From assembly GCA_033549365.1 (NCBI GenBank), contig JAWSUF010000004.1, forward strand, positions 62,001 through 126,000: a stretch of DNA of 64,000 nucleotides. Direction: 5' to 3'. Shown one piece after another: positions 25,834 to 34,679 of the stretch (the first letter of the stretch is position 1; the number at the start of each line of letters is the position of its first letter). Made by a program: the position numbers and the translations under genes. The stretch comes from Acidobacteriota bacterium (GTDB taxonomy: Bacteria > Acidobacteriota > Aminicenantia > Aminicenantales > Saccharicenantaceae). Under the pieces are notes generated by a model. That model saw only the letters and a program-made list of their open reading frames with translations, made no database searches and was not told the DNA's origin.

Positions 25834-27311
25834 CGAATAGTGAACTTGAACACCCAGGCCTCCCGGCAGGGCGGGGATTTCCTCACGGCCTCGGGGATTC
25901 GGATTCTGAAGCCGCGGCCGGTTTTTTCCCATGTCAGGGTTCCCGCGGCGCCGAGCAGGGTCACATCGGCATCCGGAACGGGGAAGAGGCCTTCGATCTC
26001 GACTTCCGCGGGTGGTTGCGTCTCGTTATCGCCGGCCATATAGACGGCGTAAACCGTGTTCGTGTCTTTTTTGCGGGTGAAGCCGAGCGGGCCGGATTTA
26101 TAGGGCGGATGGGCTCGCGTGCCGTAAATGGCCTCGCCGTTCACATCCAGCCATGTCCCCACGGCTTCGAGAAGAGTGTAGGCGCCTTCAGGCCACTTTC
26201 CGTCGGGACCGGGGGCGATATTGAGCAGAAGGTTTCCGCCTTTGGCCGCGATATCGACAAGCATATGAATAGCCTTGCGCGGCGTCATGAATTCGGCGCC
26301 GGGCACCCAGGACCATCCGCCGCCTGCGATGATGCAGGACTCCCACGGATAGGGCAGCATCCGGTCCGGCACGGTGTTTTCGGGCGTCAGGTAGTTCTGG
26401 TTGGGACCCCGGACCGCCCGGTCGACGACGATGAGTCCGGGCTGCTTTTCCCGCGCCCGGGCGGCCAGCTCGTCCATCCGGATATCCTGGTTGATGATCC
26501 GATTCTTGATGAACCCCGAAGGCGCGTCCGCGTGCCGTCGTTCATAACCGGCCGCGATCTGTTCCGGCGTTTTTTTGCTCACCCATCCGCCGTCGAGCCA
26601 GAGAATGTCCACGCGGCCGTAGTCCGTCATCAGCTCGAGAATCTGATTGTGGGTGAACTCCACGAATTTCTCCCACTTTTCAGGATAGAGTTCCGGATCG
26701 TAATTCACATTCCGGTCGAGCGGGGGGAAATAGGGATCCCAGTAATGTTCCGAATGCCAGTCGGGTTTGGAGAAATAGGCTCCGGCCCACAGCCCCTCGG
26801 CCCGGAACGCATCGAATATCGCCCGGGTGACATCGGCTTTCGGGTGAACATGAAAGGGACATTCGGGGTCCGTGATCTTGTAGTCGGTGTGCTTTGAATC
26901 GAACATGCAGAACCCGTCATGGTGCTTGGTCGTGAAGACGACGTATTTCATTCCGGCGCGCCGGGCGGCCTCGGCCCATCTTTCGGGCTCGAAGCCCACG
27001 GGATTGAAGGACAGCTTCAGGTTTTCGTATTCTTTCTTGTAGGTGAAGTAATCTTCGGGGCGGCTCCCCTTGCGTCGTTCGCACCAGCCGTAATCCTCCG
27101 GGCAGATCGACCACGATTCGACGATGCCCCATTGGCTGTAGGGGCCCCAATGCATCAGCAGTCCGAATTTCAGGTCCTGCCACGCCTCGAGTTTTTCAAG
27201 CACCAGGGGATCCGTGGGGCGGACATATCCCGAGGTTTCGTCTTCGGAAAGGACCGCCGCACTCATGACGATCGCCGGGAGAAGAAATAAAAGCCCGATT
27301 TTTTTTGACAT
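25830..27311 (-). CDS. Alpha-L-fucosidase, GH29
   Basis: 493 aa from ATG 27311 (GAGG 8 nt upstream; the GTG at 27320 is less likely). Signal peptide at 1-22. GH29 features are LKFGLLMHWGPYS, FTTKHHDGFCMF and the nucleophile Asp D240 in VDILWLDGGW. A C-terminal beta-sandwich follows from about residue 400. It should remove terminal fucose from glycans in the periplasm. First gene of a leftward run of exported hydrolases. Confidence 0.93.
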   Translation of the reverse strand: MSKKIGLLFLLPAIVMSAAVLSEDETSGYVRPTDPLVLEKLEAWQDLKFGLLMHWGPYSQWGIVESWSICPEDYGWCERRKGSRPEDYFTYKKEYENLKLSFNPVGFEPERWAEAARRAGMKYVVFTTKHHDGFCMFDSKHTDYKITDPECPFHVHPKADVTRAIFDAFRAEGLWAGAYFSKPDWHSEHYWDPYFPPLDRNVNYDPELYPEKWEKFVEFTHNQILELMTDYGRVDILWLDGGWVSKKTPEQIAAGYERRHADAPSGFIKNRIINQDIRMDELAARAREKQPGLIVVDRAVRGPNQNYLTPENTVPDRMLPYPWESCIIAGGGWSWVPGAEFMTPRKAIHMLVDIAAKGGNLLLNIAPGPDGKWPEGAYTLLEAVGTWLDVNGEAIYGTRAHPPYKSGPLGFTRKKDTNTVYAVYMAGDNETQPPAEVEIEGLFPVPDADVTLLGAAGTLTWEKTGRGFRIRIPEAVRKSPPCREAWVFKFTIR

Positions 27312-27343
27312 GGAAGGCACCTCGCGCCGATCATTCCGGGTTC

Positions 27344-27373
27344 AGTATAAGACAATTCCGGATGCATCGACAA
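27344..27373 (-). promoter_or_regulatory. Promoter of the GH29 gene
   Basis: Minus strand TTGTCG (27373-27368), 18 nt, TATACT (27349-27344), about 33 nt before the start. Confidence 0.45.
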
Positions 27374-27451
27374 TCTTTGCCCTTAACGGGCGGCGCATTC
27401 GCCCTCCGGATTGACTGAATGGGAGATTTGACGGCGTTCCCGCTGCGTGAA

Positions 27452-27480
27452 TTGACTTTCCCACGGCGGAAAACTATTCT
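27452..27480 (+). promoter_or_regulatory. Promoter of the GH38 gene
   Basis: TTGACT (27452-27457), 17 nt, TATTCT (27475-27480), about 70 nt before ATG 27552. Divergent from the GH29 promoter. Confidence 0.6.
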
Positions 27481-27551
27481 GGCTTCATGCGCTCCCGCAG
27501 AAAAACCGCAGTTCGACCTCTTCAGGGGCGGCGGATGAGAGGGAAGACATC

Positions 27552-30500
27552 ATGAGAATATCCATAGGGTTTTTCATTCTGGCGGCCCTTGCGGCCGGTT
27601 TGTTCGCCGAGCCGCCTCTCGGCGGGAACACGACGCTGGTCAACGGTTTTGCCGAGAAAGTCTCGGGACAGGATTTCATCTACCATTCTTCCATCCCCAT
27701 GGCCCGGGAGAGCCTGCTCATCCGGGCGACCGACGGGAACTCGGTCATGGAATGGACAACCGCGCCGGCGCCCGATCGCCTCCCCACCGAATACGTCTCT
27801 TTTGTCTGGCTGGCCGGAATCGGTTCTTCACCGGGGAGAGCCGGTTTCGATCTGGCCGTTGACGGGGTTCACACCTTCACCTTTTGGACGGATGGCGGAG
27901 AGGAGTGGGAACTCGTCTCCGGGGACGGTGCGATTCTCCGGTTTCGGCAGAACATGGTCGACCAGCACGGCGACCGGTTCGGATTCATGTTCCTGACGAT
28001 CCCGGCCGAAAGGGTCAAGGCCGGCGCGCCTCTTTCCATCAAGGCGACCGGCGGAAACTTCGGAAAATCCTCCTGGTATATGACATTCATGTTTCCCCTG
28101 GAAAGCGGGCTGAGCTTCAGGGCTCTTCCGGCTCTTGTTGAAAGCCCGGGACAAACCCATCAGGTCGGAATCGCCGGGATTCTCCATTTCGGGGGACCGG
28201 ACACGGCCAGGATCTCGATCGGAGGGAATCCGGTCAAGGAAATCGCCGTGAATTTCGGATACACCCACGCCAGAGTTCAGTGGCCCGCCGTCGATGAGAA
28301 GACCCGGCTGCCGTATCGGCTGGACCTCGCCGGACAAACATGGGAAGGGAATCTCGAAATCCGCCCCGTCCGGCGCTGGCGCGTCAACTTCGTCCAGCAC
28401 ACGCATACCGACATCGGTTATACCCGGCCCCAGACGGAGATCCTGTCGGAGCATCTGCGGTTCATCGACTATGCTCTGGACTATTGCGACCTGACCGACG
28501 ATCTTCCGGACGAGGCGAAATTCCGGTGGACATGCGAGGCCTCCTGGGCGGTGGACGAATACCTGAGAAGCCGCCCCTCCTCCCAGGTCGAACGCCTGTT
28601 GAAAAGGGTGGGCGAGGGCCGGATCGAAATCACCGGCATGTTTTTCAATTTCGATGAGCTGCCCGACGAACAGACTCTGGCCGCCTCACTTCGGCCCCTG
28701 AGCAGGTTCCGGGATCTCGGTCTGGATGTCAAAACCGCCATGCAGAACGACGTCAACGGCATCGCCTGGTGTCTCAATGACACTTTCCATGATCTGGGCG
28801 TAAAATACCTGAACATGGGCACGCACGGCCACCGGGCGCTCATCTGTTTCGACAAACCGACCCTGTTCTGGTGGGAGTCGCCGTCGGGAAAACGCATGCT
28901 GGCCTATCGCGCCGAACATTACATGACCGGCAACACGGTTTTCAAAATCCATGCCGGCGATTTCCGGGTGTTCGAGGAGGAACTCCTGGCCTACCTGGCC
29001 GGACTCGAAAACAAGGGCTATGAGTATGACGTCATCTCCATTCAACATTCGGGTTACCTCACGGACAACGCTCCGCCGTCGACATTCGCGAGCGACATGA
29101 TCCGGCGGTGGAACGACACCTACTCCTGGCCGAAACTGAAAACGGCTTCGGCGACCGAGTTCTTCGAAGAAATGGAAGCCCGCCACGGCGATTCTTTCCC
29201 GGTCATCCGGGGCGCCTGGCCCGACTGGTGGACGGATGGTTTCGGGGCCTCCGCAAGGGAGGTTGCCGCAACCCGAACCGCCCAAAGCGACCTCATCGCG
29301 CATACGGCCGGCCTGACCATGGCCGCGCTGCAGGGCGCCGCCATGCCGGAAAAATTCGCCGACCGCATCGGGGCCGCCAACGAAGCTCTCCTTTTTTACA
29401 CCGAACACACCGTCGGATACCACGGAAGCGTCCGGCAGCCTTTTCACAAAAACACGATGGAGCAGCGGGCCCTCAAGGAGTCCTATGCCTGGGAGGCAAG
29501 CCGCCGGGCCAAGATGTTGGGCGAGGAAGCTTTGGGGCTGCTTCAAAGCTATCATGCGCGCGAAGAAGCCCCCTCGCTTGTTGTCTATAACACCCTGAAC
29601 TGGCGGCGAAGCGGGCTTGTCAAAATGTATATCGATCATCAACTCCTGCCGCGGGATGTCCCGTTTGCGATCGTCGATCAAACCGGAAAACCGGTCCTGG
29701 CTCAACCTCTGGAGCGTCATTCCGACGGAACATATTGGGCTGTCCGGGCGGATGATATCCCCGCCTTCGGCTTCAAGAAATATGTCATCAAGACGGGTTC
29801 GGATGCCCCGGCACAAGGGCCGCCGCAGCGGGCGCCGGACGGACACGTTCTCGAAAACCGCTGGTATCGCATCGTCGTCGATCCCGACAGAGGCGCGATT
29901 TCCGGGATCACGGACAAGGATTTGAACCTGGACATTGTGGATGAAAAAGCCGCCTGGAAGTTCGGCGAGTTCATCTATGAGCGCCTGGACAATCGGGCCC
30001 AGATGGAAGCCTTCAAACTTGACAATTATACCCGGGAACCGCTCGACAGGGTCCGCTTTGACGCCTGGGAACCGGGGGACGTCTGGGATACGGTGCGTTT
30101 CAAGGGCGACACGCGTGCGGCCGAACGAGACGGCGCCTATGTCTTCGAAGTCCGGTTGTTCCACGCCGAAAAGAGGATCGATCTGGCCTATGCCATCGAG
30201 AAAAAAATGGTCGTCGATCCCGAAGGGATCTATCTCGCGTTTCCTTTTTTCCTGGAGAACGGCGTCCTGGCCTTCGATGTCCCCGGCGGAGAAATCCGGG
30301 CCGGTATCGACCAGATTCCCGGCTCGGCCAATGATTGGAACACCGTTCAGAACTATACCCGGCTTTATAACGAAGACGCCCAGATTCTGATCGGTTCCCG
30401 GGAGATCCCGTTGATGCAGTTCGGCGGAATCAATACGGGGCGTTATCAGGCCGGTGCGGTCCCCGAAACCACCCATATCTACGGTTGGCCCATGAACAAT

Positions 30501-30920
30501 TACTGGGTCACCAATTTCAATCCCGAGCAGCATGGTGGGATTGAGTGGACTTATACGATTTCGAGCCGGACCGGCCGCGAGGGGTCCGAAGCCGTCCGCT
30601 TCGGCTGGGGAAACCGCACGCCGTTTCTCTGCCGCGTTCTCCCCGGCGGCGGGTTGGGCGATGAGGTCTGGGAAGAGTCTTTCATCACCGGCTGGCCGGA
30701 TGACATTCTTCTTGTCTCCGCCGTCCCGGATCCGGACGGTCGATCGGCGGTGTTTCACGTCCGGGACACCGGAGGGCGAAAGAGCGTCTTCCGGCTCCAA
30801 AACGGCCTGACCGGTTCGCCGCTGGTCTGCATCCAGATCGATGCCGTCGGCCGTCCCGTCGAAAACGGCGGTCCGGACCTTCACCCCTACGAATCCAAAT
30901 TTTTCAGGATTGCGTTTTAA
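27552..30920 (+). CDS. Exported GH38-type alpha-mannosidase
   Basis: 1122 aa. Signal peptide at 1-18. An N-terminal beta domain (about 20-270) precedes the GH38 catalytic domain, which opens with VQHTHTDIGYT (H283, H285, D287: metal ligands) and has a candidate nucleophile Asp D400 in MQNDVNG. Middle and C-terminal mannosidase beta domains follow. It should release alpha-mannose; the exact linkage is not predictable. ManA, encoded just downstream, would isomerise the mannose-6-phosphate formed after uptake. GAGGGA upstream of the ATG. Confidence 0.9.
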   Translation: MRISIGFFILAALAAGLFAEPPLGGNTTLVNGFAEKVSGQDFIYHSSIPMARESLLIRATDGNSVMEWTTAPAPDRLPTEYVSFVWLAGIGSSPGRAGFDLAVDGVHTFTFWTDGGEEWELVSGDGAILRFRQNMVDQHGDRFGFMFLTIPAERVKAGAPLSIKATGGNFGKSSWYMTFMFPLESGLSFRALPALVESPGQTHQVGIAGILHFGGPDTARISIGGNPVKEIAVNFGYTHARVQWPAVDEKTRLPYRLDLAGQTWEGNLEIRPVRRWRVNFVQHTHTDIGYTRPQTEILSEHLRFIDYALDYCDLTDDLPDEAKFRWTCEASWAVDEYLRSRPSSQVERLLKRVGEGRIEITGMFFNFDELPDEQTLAASLRPLSRFRDLGLDVKTAMQNDVNGIAWCLNDTFHDLGVKYLNMGTHGHRALICFDKPTLFWWESPSGKRMLAYRAEHYMTGNTVFKIHAGDFRVFEEELLAYLAGLENKGYEYDVISIQHSGYLTDNAPPSTFASDMIRRWNDTYSWPKLKTASATEFFEEMEARHGDSFPVIRGAWPDWWTDGFGASAREVAATRTAQSDLIAHTAGLTMAALQGAAMPEKFADRIGAANEALLFYTEHTVGYHGSVRQPFHKNTMEQRALKESYAWEASRRAKMLGEEALGLLQSYHAREEAPSLVVYNTLNWRRSGLVKMYIDHQLLPRDVPFAIVDQTGKPVLAQPLERHSDGTYWAVRADDIPAFGFKKYVIKTGSDAPAQGPPQRAPDGHVLENRWYRIVVDPDRGAISGITDKDLNLDIVDEKAAWKFGEFIYERLDNRAQMEAFKLDNYTREPLDRVRFDAWEPGDVWDTVRFKGDTRAAERDGAYVFEVRLFHAEKRIDLAYAIEKKMVVDPEGIYLAFPFFLENGVLAFDVPGGEIRAGIDQIPGSANDWNTVQNYTRLYNEDAQILIGSREIPLMQFGGINTGRYQAGAVPETTHIYGWPMNNYWVTNFNPEQHGGIEWTYTISSRTGREGSEAVRFGWGNRTPFLCRVLPGGGLGDEVWEESFITGWPDDILLVSAVPDPDGRSAVFHVRDTGGRKSVFRLQNGLTGSPLVCIQIDAVGRPVENGGPDLHPYESKFFRIAF

Positions 30921-30949
30921 CCTGGATTATTAACGAGAGGTTCGTTGCC

Positions 30950-30978
30950 TTGACGATGGAGGGCGATCACGCCATAAT
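30950..30978 (+). promoter_or_regulatory. Promoter of the manA operon
   Basis: TTGACG (30950-30955), 17 nt, CATAAT (30973-30978). The -10 ends 11 nt before the ATG and no ribosome site is visible, which predicts a nearly leaderless mRNA. Confidence 0.55.
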
Positions 30979-30989
30979 GCGCTAAAGCC

Positions 30990-32303
30990 ATGGCGAAGAT
31001 CGACAGAGAGCCTCGCGCCCTGAAGCGATTCAGGGAATCTCCCCGGCCCTTCCGGGTCGAGCCCCGTATCCAAGCCTACGCCTGGGGCAGCCCCTCGGCG
31101 GAATCCCGGATCCTGCGTTTTCTGAGCCGCGATCCGTCCGAACCCGGACTGCCGGAAAGAATCGCCGAGCTGTGGTTCGGCGCGCATCCGAAAAACCCCG
31201 GCCGCGTTTGTCTGGGCCGGGCTTCCATAGATCTCCGCGCTTTTGCCGAGGTCGCGGGAGAATGCCTGCTCGGTCCGGGCCGGGCCGGTCTGGGCCAGCT
31301 TTTTAAGATCCTTGATGCCCGAGAGCCCCTTTCTCTTCAACTTCATGCGCGCGCCAAACCGGATTCCAAGAACGAATGCTGGATCGTTCCAATCGACATC
31401 CCCCGGCTTGAAGCCGGGATGGGAGATGCCACGATCGCAGACATCACCCTGGGCTTCCGGCTCATCGAGGAGATCGATGAAGAATCCCTTCCCATGTTCA
31501 AGGCCGCCTATAAGGCGCAGCCCACCGCTGCGGCCGCAGAGGCCTTCCATGTTCAGAGATACCGCCAAGCCCTGAATCGCGGACAAACGGATCCCGCCGG
31601 CACAGAGATTATGGCCTTTCATAACAGGATCGAGGTCCGCCGGCAAAACGGGGAGGCGGAGATCCTCATCAACGGAAAAAAAATGTCTTCTGAAGAGAAA
31701 GGCCGGCTCGGTCTTCCCCAAAACCCGCTGGTCGTCAATATTCCCGGCGGCACTCCGCATGCCCTTTCCGGCGGCGTGATTTTCGAGCTCCAGGAGACGG
31801 GGGACAGGACTCTGCGTCTCTATGACCGGGGCCGGAACGATCCCGCCCGGCCGCTTCATGTCGAAGAGGCCGTGTCCGTACTGGATTTCACGCCGAGGGC
31901 GGCTGCGGATTATCTGGTTGCGCCCATCGCCGTCGGCCCGTGGACGACGAACCTGATTCGAACGCCGCACTTCGCCATGGATTTGGTGAATATGCCCCGC
32001 TGTGCGGATGTGGAAGGAAGGCGGGAGGAAGTCGGGATGTCCGGAAGCTGCCAAATGCTGATTGTGGCCGAAGGCGCGGGCCGGTTGATTTTCCGGCCGC
32101 GCGGCGCAAAAAGGAACCGCGCCCTCGAGATTCGAAAAGCCGAGACACTTATCGTTCCCGCCGCCCTTGGAGGCTATCGGATTGAGGGCGGCTCATCCGG
32201 CCTGGCTGTTTTCAAAGCCTATGAACCCTCCCCGGAAGAAATCACGGCGGCCCGCGAGTGCCGCGGCCTACGGCATTTCTGGGATGAGGAAGGATTTTTC
32301 TGA
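30990..32303 (+). CDS. manA: Mannose-6-phosphate isomerase, class I
   Basis: 437 aa type I phosphomannose isomerase interconverting mannose-6-P and fructose-6-P. Visible signatures are QAYAWGS, IAELWFGAHPK, the zinc segment LSLQLHARAKPDSKNE (QxH plus Glu) and the cupin His in IPGGTPHALSGG. About 20 basic residues precede the conserved core, and the only early Met is the start. It is divergent at the K/E region after QxH but all zinc ligands are present. The APC permease follows after 21 nt. Confidence 0.88.
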   Translation: MAKIDREPRALKRFRESPRPFRVEPRIQAYAWGSPSAESRILRFLSRDPSEPGLPERIAELWFGAHPKNPGRVCLGRASIDLRAFAEVAGECLLGPGRAGLGQLFKILDAREPLSLQLHARAKPDSKNECWIVPIDIPRLEAGMGDATIADITLGFRLIEEIDEESLPMFKAAYKAQPTAAAAEAFHVQRYRQALNRGQTDPAGTEIMAFHNRIEVRRQNGEAEILINGKKMSSEEKGRLGLPQNPLVVNIPGGTPHALSGGVIFELQETGDRTLRLYDRGRNDPARPLHVEEAVSVLDFTPRAAADYLVAPIAVGPWTTNLIRTPHFAMDLVNMPRCADVEGRREEVGMSGSCQMLIVAEGAGRLIFRPRGAKRNRALEIRKAETLIVPAALGGYRIEGGSSGLAVFKAYEPSPEEITAARECRGLRHFWDEEGFF

Positions 32304-32324
32304 TATCCATTTGAGGAGACGCGT

Positions 32325-33710
32325 ATGACCCAACCCTGTCCGCCCGTCCAAACACCCGAATCCGGCCTGCCCCGGGTTCTCGGCATGTGGGACATCGTCA
32401 GCATCGTCGTCGGAGGCGTCATCGGCTCGGGGATCTTCCTCGTCCCGGCCTCGATCGCCGCCGGCGTCAAATCGCCTCTCCTCATCTTCGCCGTCTGGGC
32501 CGCCGGGGGCATTCTCAGCTTTTTCGGCGCTCTGGCCTTCGCCGAACTGGGGGCCTCCATGCCGGAGGCGGGCGGGACCTACGTCTTTCTCCGCGAGGCC
32601 TACGGCAAGCTTCCGGCCTTTCTCTTCGGCTGGACGCTGTTTCTGGTCATCGACAGCGGCGCCGTGGCCACGCTGGCCGTCGCCTTTTCCTCGATGTATC
32701 TCCCTCATTTTCTTCCCCTGTCGCCGATCGCCCAAAAAGCGGTCAGCGCCCTGTTCGTCATCTTTCTGGTTTCGGTGAACTATGTCGGCGTGCGCTGGGG
32801 CGCGAACCTCCAGAACCTTCTGACCGTGATCAAGTTCGGCGCTCTGGCCGCGATCTGCGCCGTGATTTTCATTTTCGGAACCGGCAATCCGGCCCACTTC
32901 GTCGAACCCTCGCCCGGCCGGTTTTCCTTCGGCTGGTTCGGTCCGTTCGGAATCGCCCTGATCGCCGTGCTTTGGGCTTATAAGGGTTGGGATTCGGCCG
33001 CCTACAGTGCCGGCGAGACGCGGAATCCGCAGAGAAACCTGCCGTTGGGGCTGTTTATCGGGACTCTGACCGTCATCGCCATTTATTTCGCGGCCAACCT
33101 GGCCTATCTCTGGGTCTTTCCGGCAGAGACGATCGCCGAATCGCCGCGCGTCGCCTCCGACGCCATGTCCCTGGTTCTCGGCCCGGCCGCGGCATCCGTG
33201 ATCGCTTTGGTCATCCTGTTTTCGATAACCGGCGCCGCCAACCAGAACCTTCTGTGTTCGCCCCGCGTCTACTATGCCATGGCCCGGGACGGCGTCTTTT
33301 TCAAGAGCGCCTCAGCCGTTCATTCCCGTTTCCGAACGCCCCATATTTCGATCCTGGCCATCGGGGCCTGGAGCCTGATCCTCAGCCTCTCGGGCACGTT
33401 CCAGCAGCTTTTCACCTATGTCATTTTCGGCCAATGGCTGTTTTTCGGATTAACGGTATCGGCGGTCTTCGTCCTGCGCCGCAAGAGGCCGGACCTTCCC
33501 CGGCCCTATCGAACCTGGGGCTATCCCGTGACGCCCGTCATCTTTATCCTGTCGGCGGTTTTCATCTCGGTCAATGCGCTCGTCAACGAATTTTGGAATG
33601 CCGTCGTCGGCCTGGGCATCATCCTTCTCGGACTTCCGTTTTATGTGATTTGGAAAAAAAGCGCCTCGGCGCGGAAATCCGAAAACAGAGCTTCAGGAAC
33701 CGGCGTCTGA
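32325..33710 (+). CDS. APC-family amino acid permease
   Basis: 461 aa, about 12 membrane segments. TM1 carries the APC substrate motif GGVIGSGIFLVP. Other family landmarks are AFAELGASMPEAGGTYVFLREAYG in TM2-3 and the loop RRKRPDLPRPYRTWGYPVTP late in the protein. It resembles the LAT/SteT-type exchangers of the superfamily. The amino acid carried cannot be told. GAGGAG ribosome site. Probably co-transcribed with manA. Confidence 0.92.
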   Translation: MTQPCPPVQTPESGLPRVLGMWDIVSIVVGGVIGSGIFLVPASIAAGVKSPLLIFAVWAAGGILSFFGALAFAELGASMPEAGGTYVFLREAYGKLPAFLFGWTLFLVIDSGAVATLAVAFSSMYLPHFLPLSPIAQKAVSALFVIFLVSVNYVGVRWGANLQNLLTVIKFGALAAICAVIFIFGTGNPAHFVEPSPGRFSFGWFGPFGIALIAVLWAYKGWDSAAYSAGETRNPQRNLPLGLFIGTLTVIAIYFAANLAYLWVFPAETIAESPRVASDAMSLVLGPAAASVIALVILFSITGAANQNLLCSPRVYYAMARDGVFFKSASAVHSRFRTPHISILAIGAWSLILSLSGTFQQLFTYVIFGQWLFFGLTVSAVFVLRRKRPDLPRPYRTWGYPVTPVIFILSAVFISVNALVNEFWNAVVGLGIILLGLPFYVIWKKSASARKSENRASGTGV

Positions 33711-33813
33711 TCGGGAGGGACGGGTCGGCCGTTCTTGCATCCGGATCAGAAGCCGCGAGGGCGTGATCCGGCGAGATACGATGACGGATCGAAATTTATC
33801 TCGGAGCATGAAT

Positions 33814-34233
33814 ATGGCTTACAACATAATGAATGGGAACTTGATCATCAGCCTGGAACCCGGCGAAAAGATACTTGAAAGCCTGGAAGCGATCTGCGAA
33901 AGGGAAAATATCCGGGCCGCATGGCTGAATGGAATCGGATTGTGCCGCGATCCTGAGATCGGGTTTTTCGACGCCGGAACAGGTGCCTATGTTTTCAAGC
34001 GTTTTGAAGGAGATTTCGAAATCGCCGCTCTGACGGGAAATATCGCGCTTTTCGAAAGCCGGCCTTTCATCCATGCCCACGTCGTCCTGGGCGACCGGGA
34101 CATGAAGACGCTGTCCGGCCACCTGCGCGAGGCTGTGGTTTCGGCCGCCTGCGAGATCGTCATCACTCCGCTTCCAGGCGTTCTGGAGCGCGTCGCGGAT
34201 CCGGGTTCCCCCCTCAAAAAACTCCGTCTCTAA
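33814..34233 (+). CDS. PPC/DUF296-domain protein
   Basis: 139 aa single PPC (plants and prokaryotes conserved) domain. Landmarks are SLEPGEKILESLEAICERENI near the start, ALTGNIAL, and the conserved His set in FIHAHVVLGDRDMKTLSGHL, which in prokaryotic members lies around a metal site. ATG 33814 has GGAG 7 nt upstream; earlier in-frame starts lack one. Trimeric fold in relatives; a DNA-binding role is suggested by plant homologues but unproven in bacteria. Followed by a terminator. Confidence 0.85.
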   Translation: MAYNIMNGNLIISLEPGEKILESLEAICERENIRAAWLNGIGLCRDPEIGFFDAGTGAYVFKRFEGDFEIAALTGNIALFESRPFIHAHVVLGDRDMKTLSGHLREAVVSAACEIVITPLPGVLERVADPGSPLKKLRL

Positions 34234-34241
34234 GCGCCGAA

Positions 34242-34270
34242 GCCGGCAATGAATAAACCCGGCATTTTTC
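34242..34270 (+). terminator. Rho-independent terminator after PPC gene
   Basis: GCCGG (34242-34246) pairs with CCGGC (34259-34263) and is followed by ATTTTTCTCT. Located 9 nt after the PPC stop. Confidence 0.5.
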
Positions 34271-34630
34271 TCTATAAAGAGAGGGGTATCCCGGGCTATA
34301 GACGAGTCGAGGTTGCCGTACATGCTGCGCCGGCTTCCGCTTTTCGGGCTCGGGTGGATCCCTTCACAAGACGTGTCCGGGCCCCGGCGAGTCCCGTCCA
34401 CTCCGGTTCCGGGTCTCGCTCTCCTCAGCCTCCGGCTTCGGATCCGTGCCCGCTCGACCCTCCAACGGCTTGTTCCGGGATTCCCCCCTGCGCCCCGCGG
34501 ATGCCTCCTTGCGGGAAGATAAAGGTGCTCCGCAGTCGGAATGGTGAGATCGGCTCGCCCGAAGGGGGAAAGCGCCGAAATAAGAAGAAAAGAAAATAAA
34601 TTCGGCGCTTTTCTCTATAGCCCGGGATAG
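34271..34630. other. Gene-free element with long inverted repeat (ncRNA or mobile remnant?)
   Basis: No convincing coding frame. A perfect 16-bp inverted repeat, left arm 34287-34302 (TATCCCGGGCTATAGA) and right arm 34614-34629, brackets about 310 bases of GC-rich, hairpin-prone sequence. The stretch GGC..TTTTCTCTATA occurs directly repeated at 34261-34276 and 34604-34619, each time as the tail of a terminator hairpin. It could be a small RNA gene ending at the second terminator, or a non-autonomous repeat element. Confidence 0.45.
34569..34616 (+). terminator. Second terminator, end of the 34.3-34.6 kb element
   Basis: Perfect 11-bp stem AAAGCGCCGAA (34569-34579) with TTCGGCGCTTT (34601-34611), a 21-nt A-rich loop, and a TTTTCTCT tail. 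No annotated rightward gene ends nearby. Confidence 0.55.
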
Positions 34631-34631
34631 G

Positions 34632-34652
34632 GCTCCCCCGGGGTGGGGGAGC
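34632..34652 (-). terminator. Strong hairpin after hutI / dcw operon
   Basis: GCTCCCCC (34632-34639) pairs with GGGGGAGC (34645-34652), loop of 5. It lies 28 nt after the hutI stop. No T-run follows on the minus strand, so termination is uncertain. Confidence 0.4.
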
Positions 34653-34679
34653 TGGATTGGAGGATGAAACGGGATAACG

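Noticed and set aside
34249-34599. 116-codon rightward frame in the gene-free element
   Set aside because: Low-complexity Arg/Pro/Ser protein, no ribosome site, and it crosses a terminator hairpin.
34271-34600. RNase P RNA, tmRNA or 6S RNA in the gene-free element
   Set aside because: I looked for the conserved cores of these RNAs on both strands and found none.
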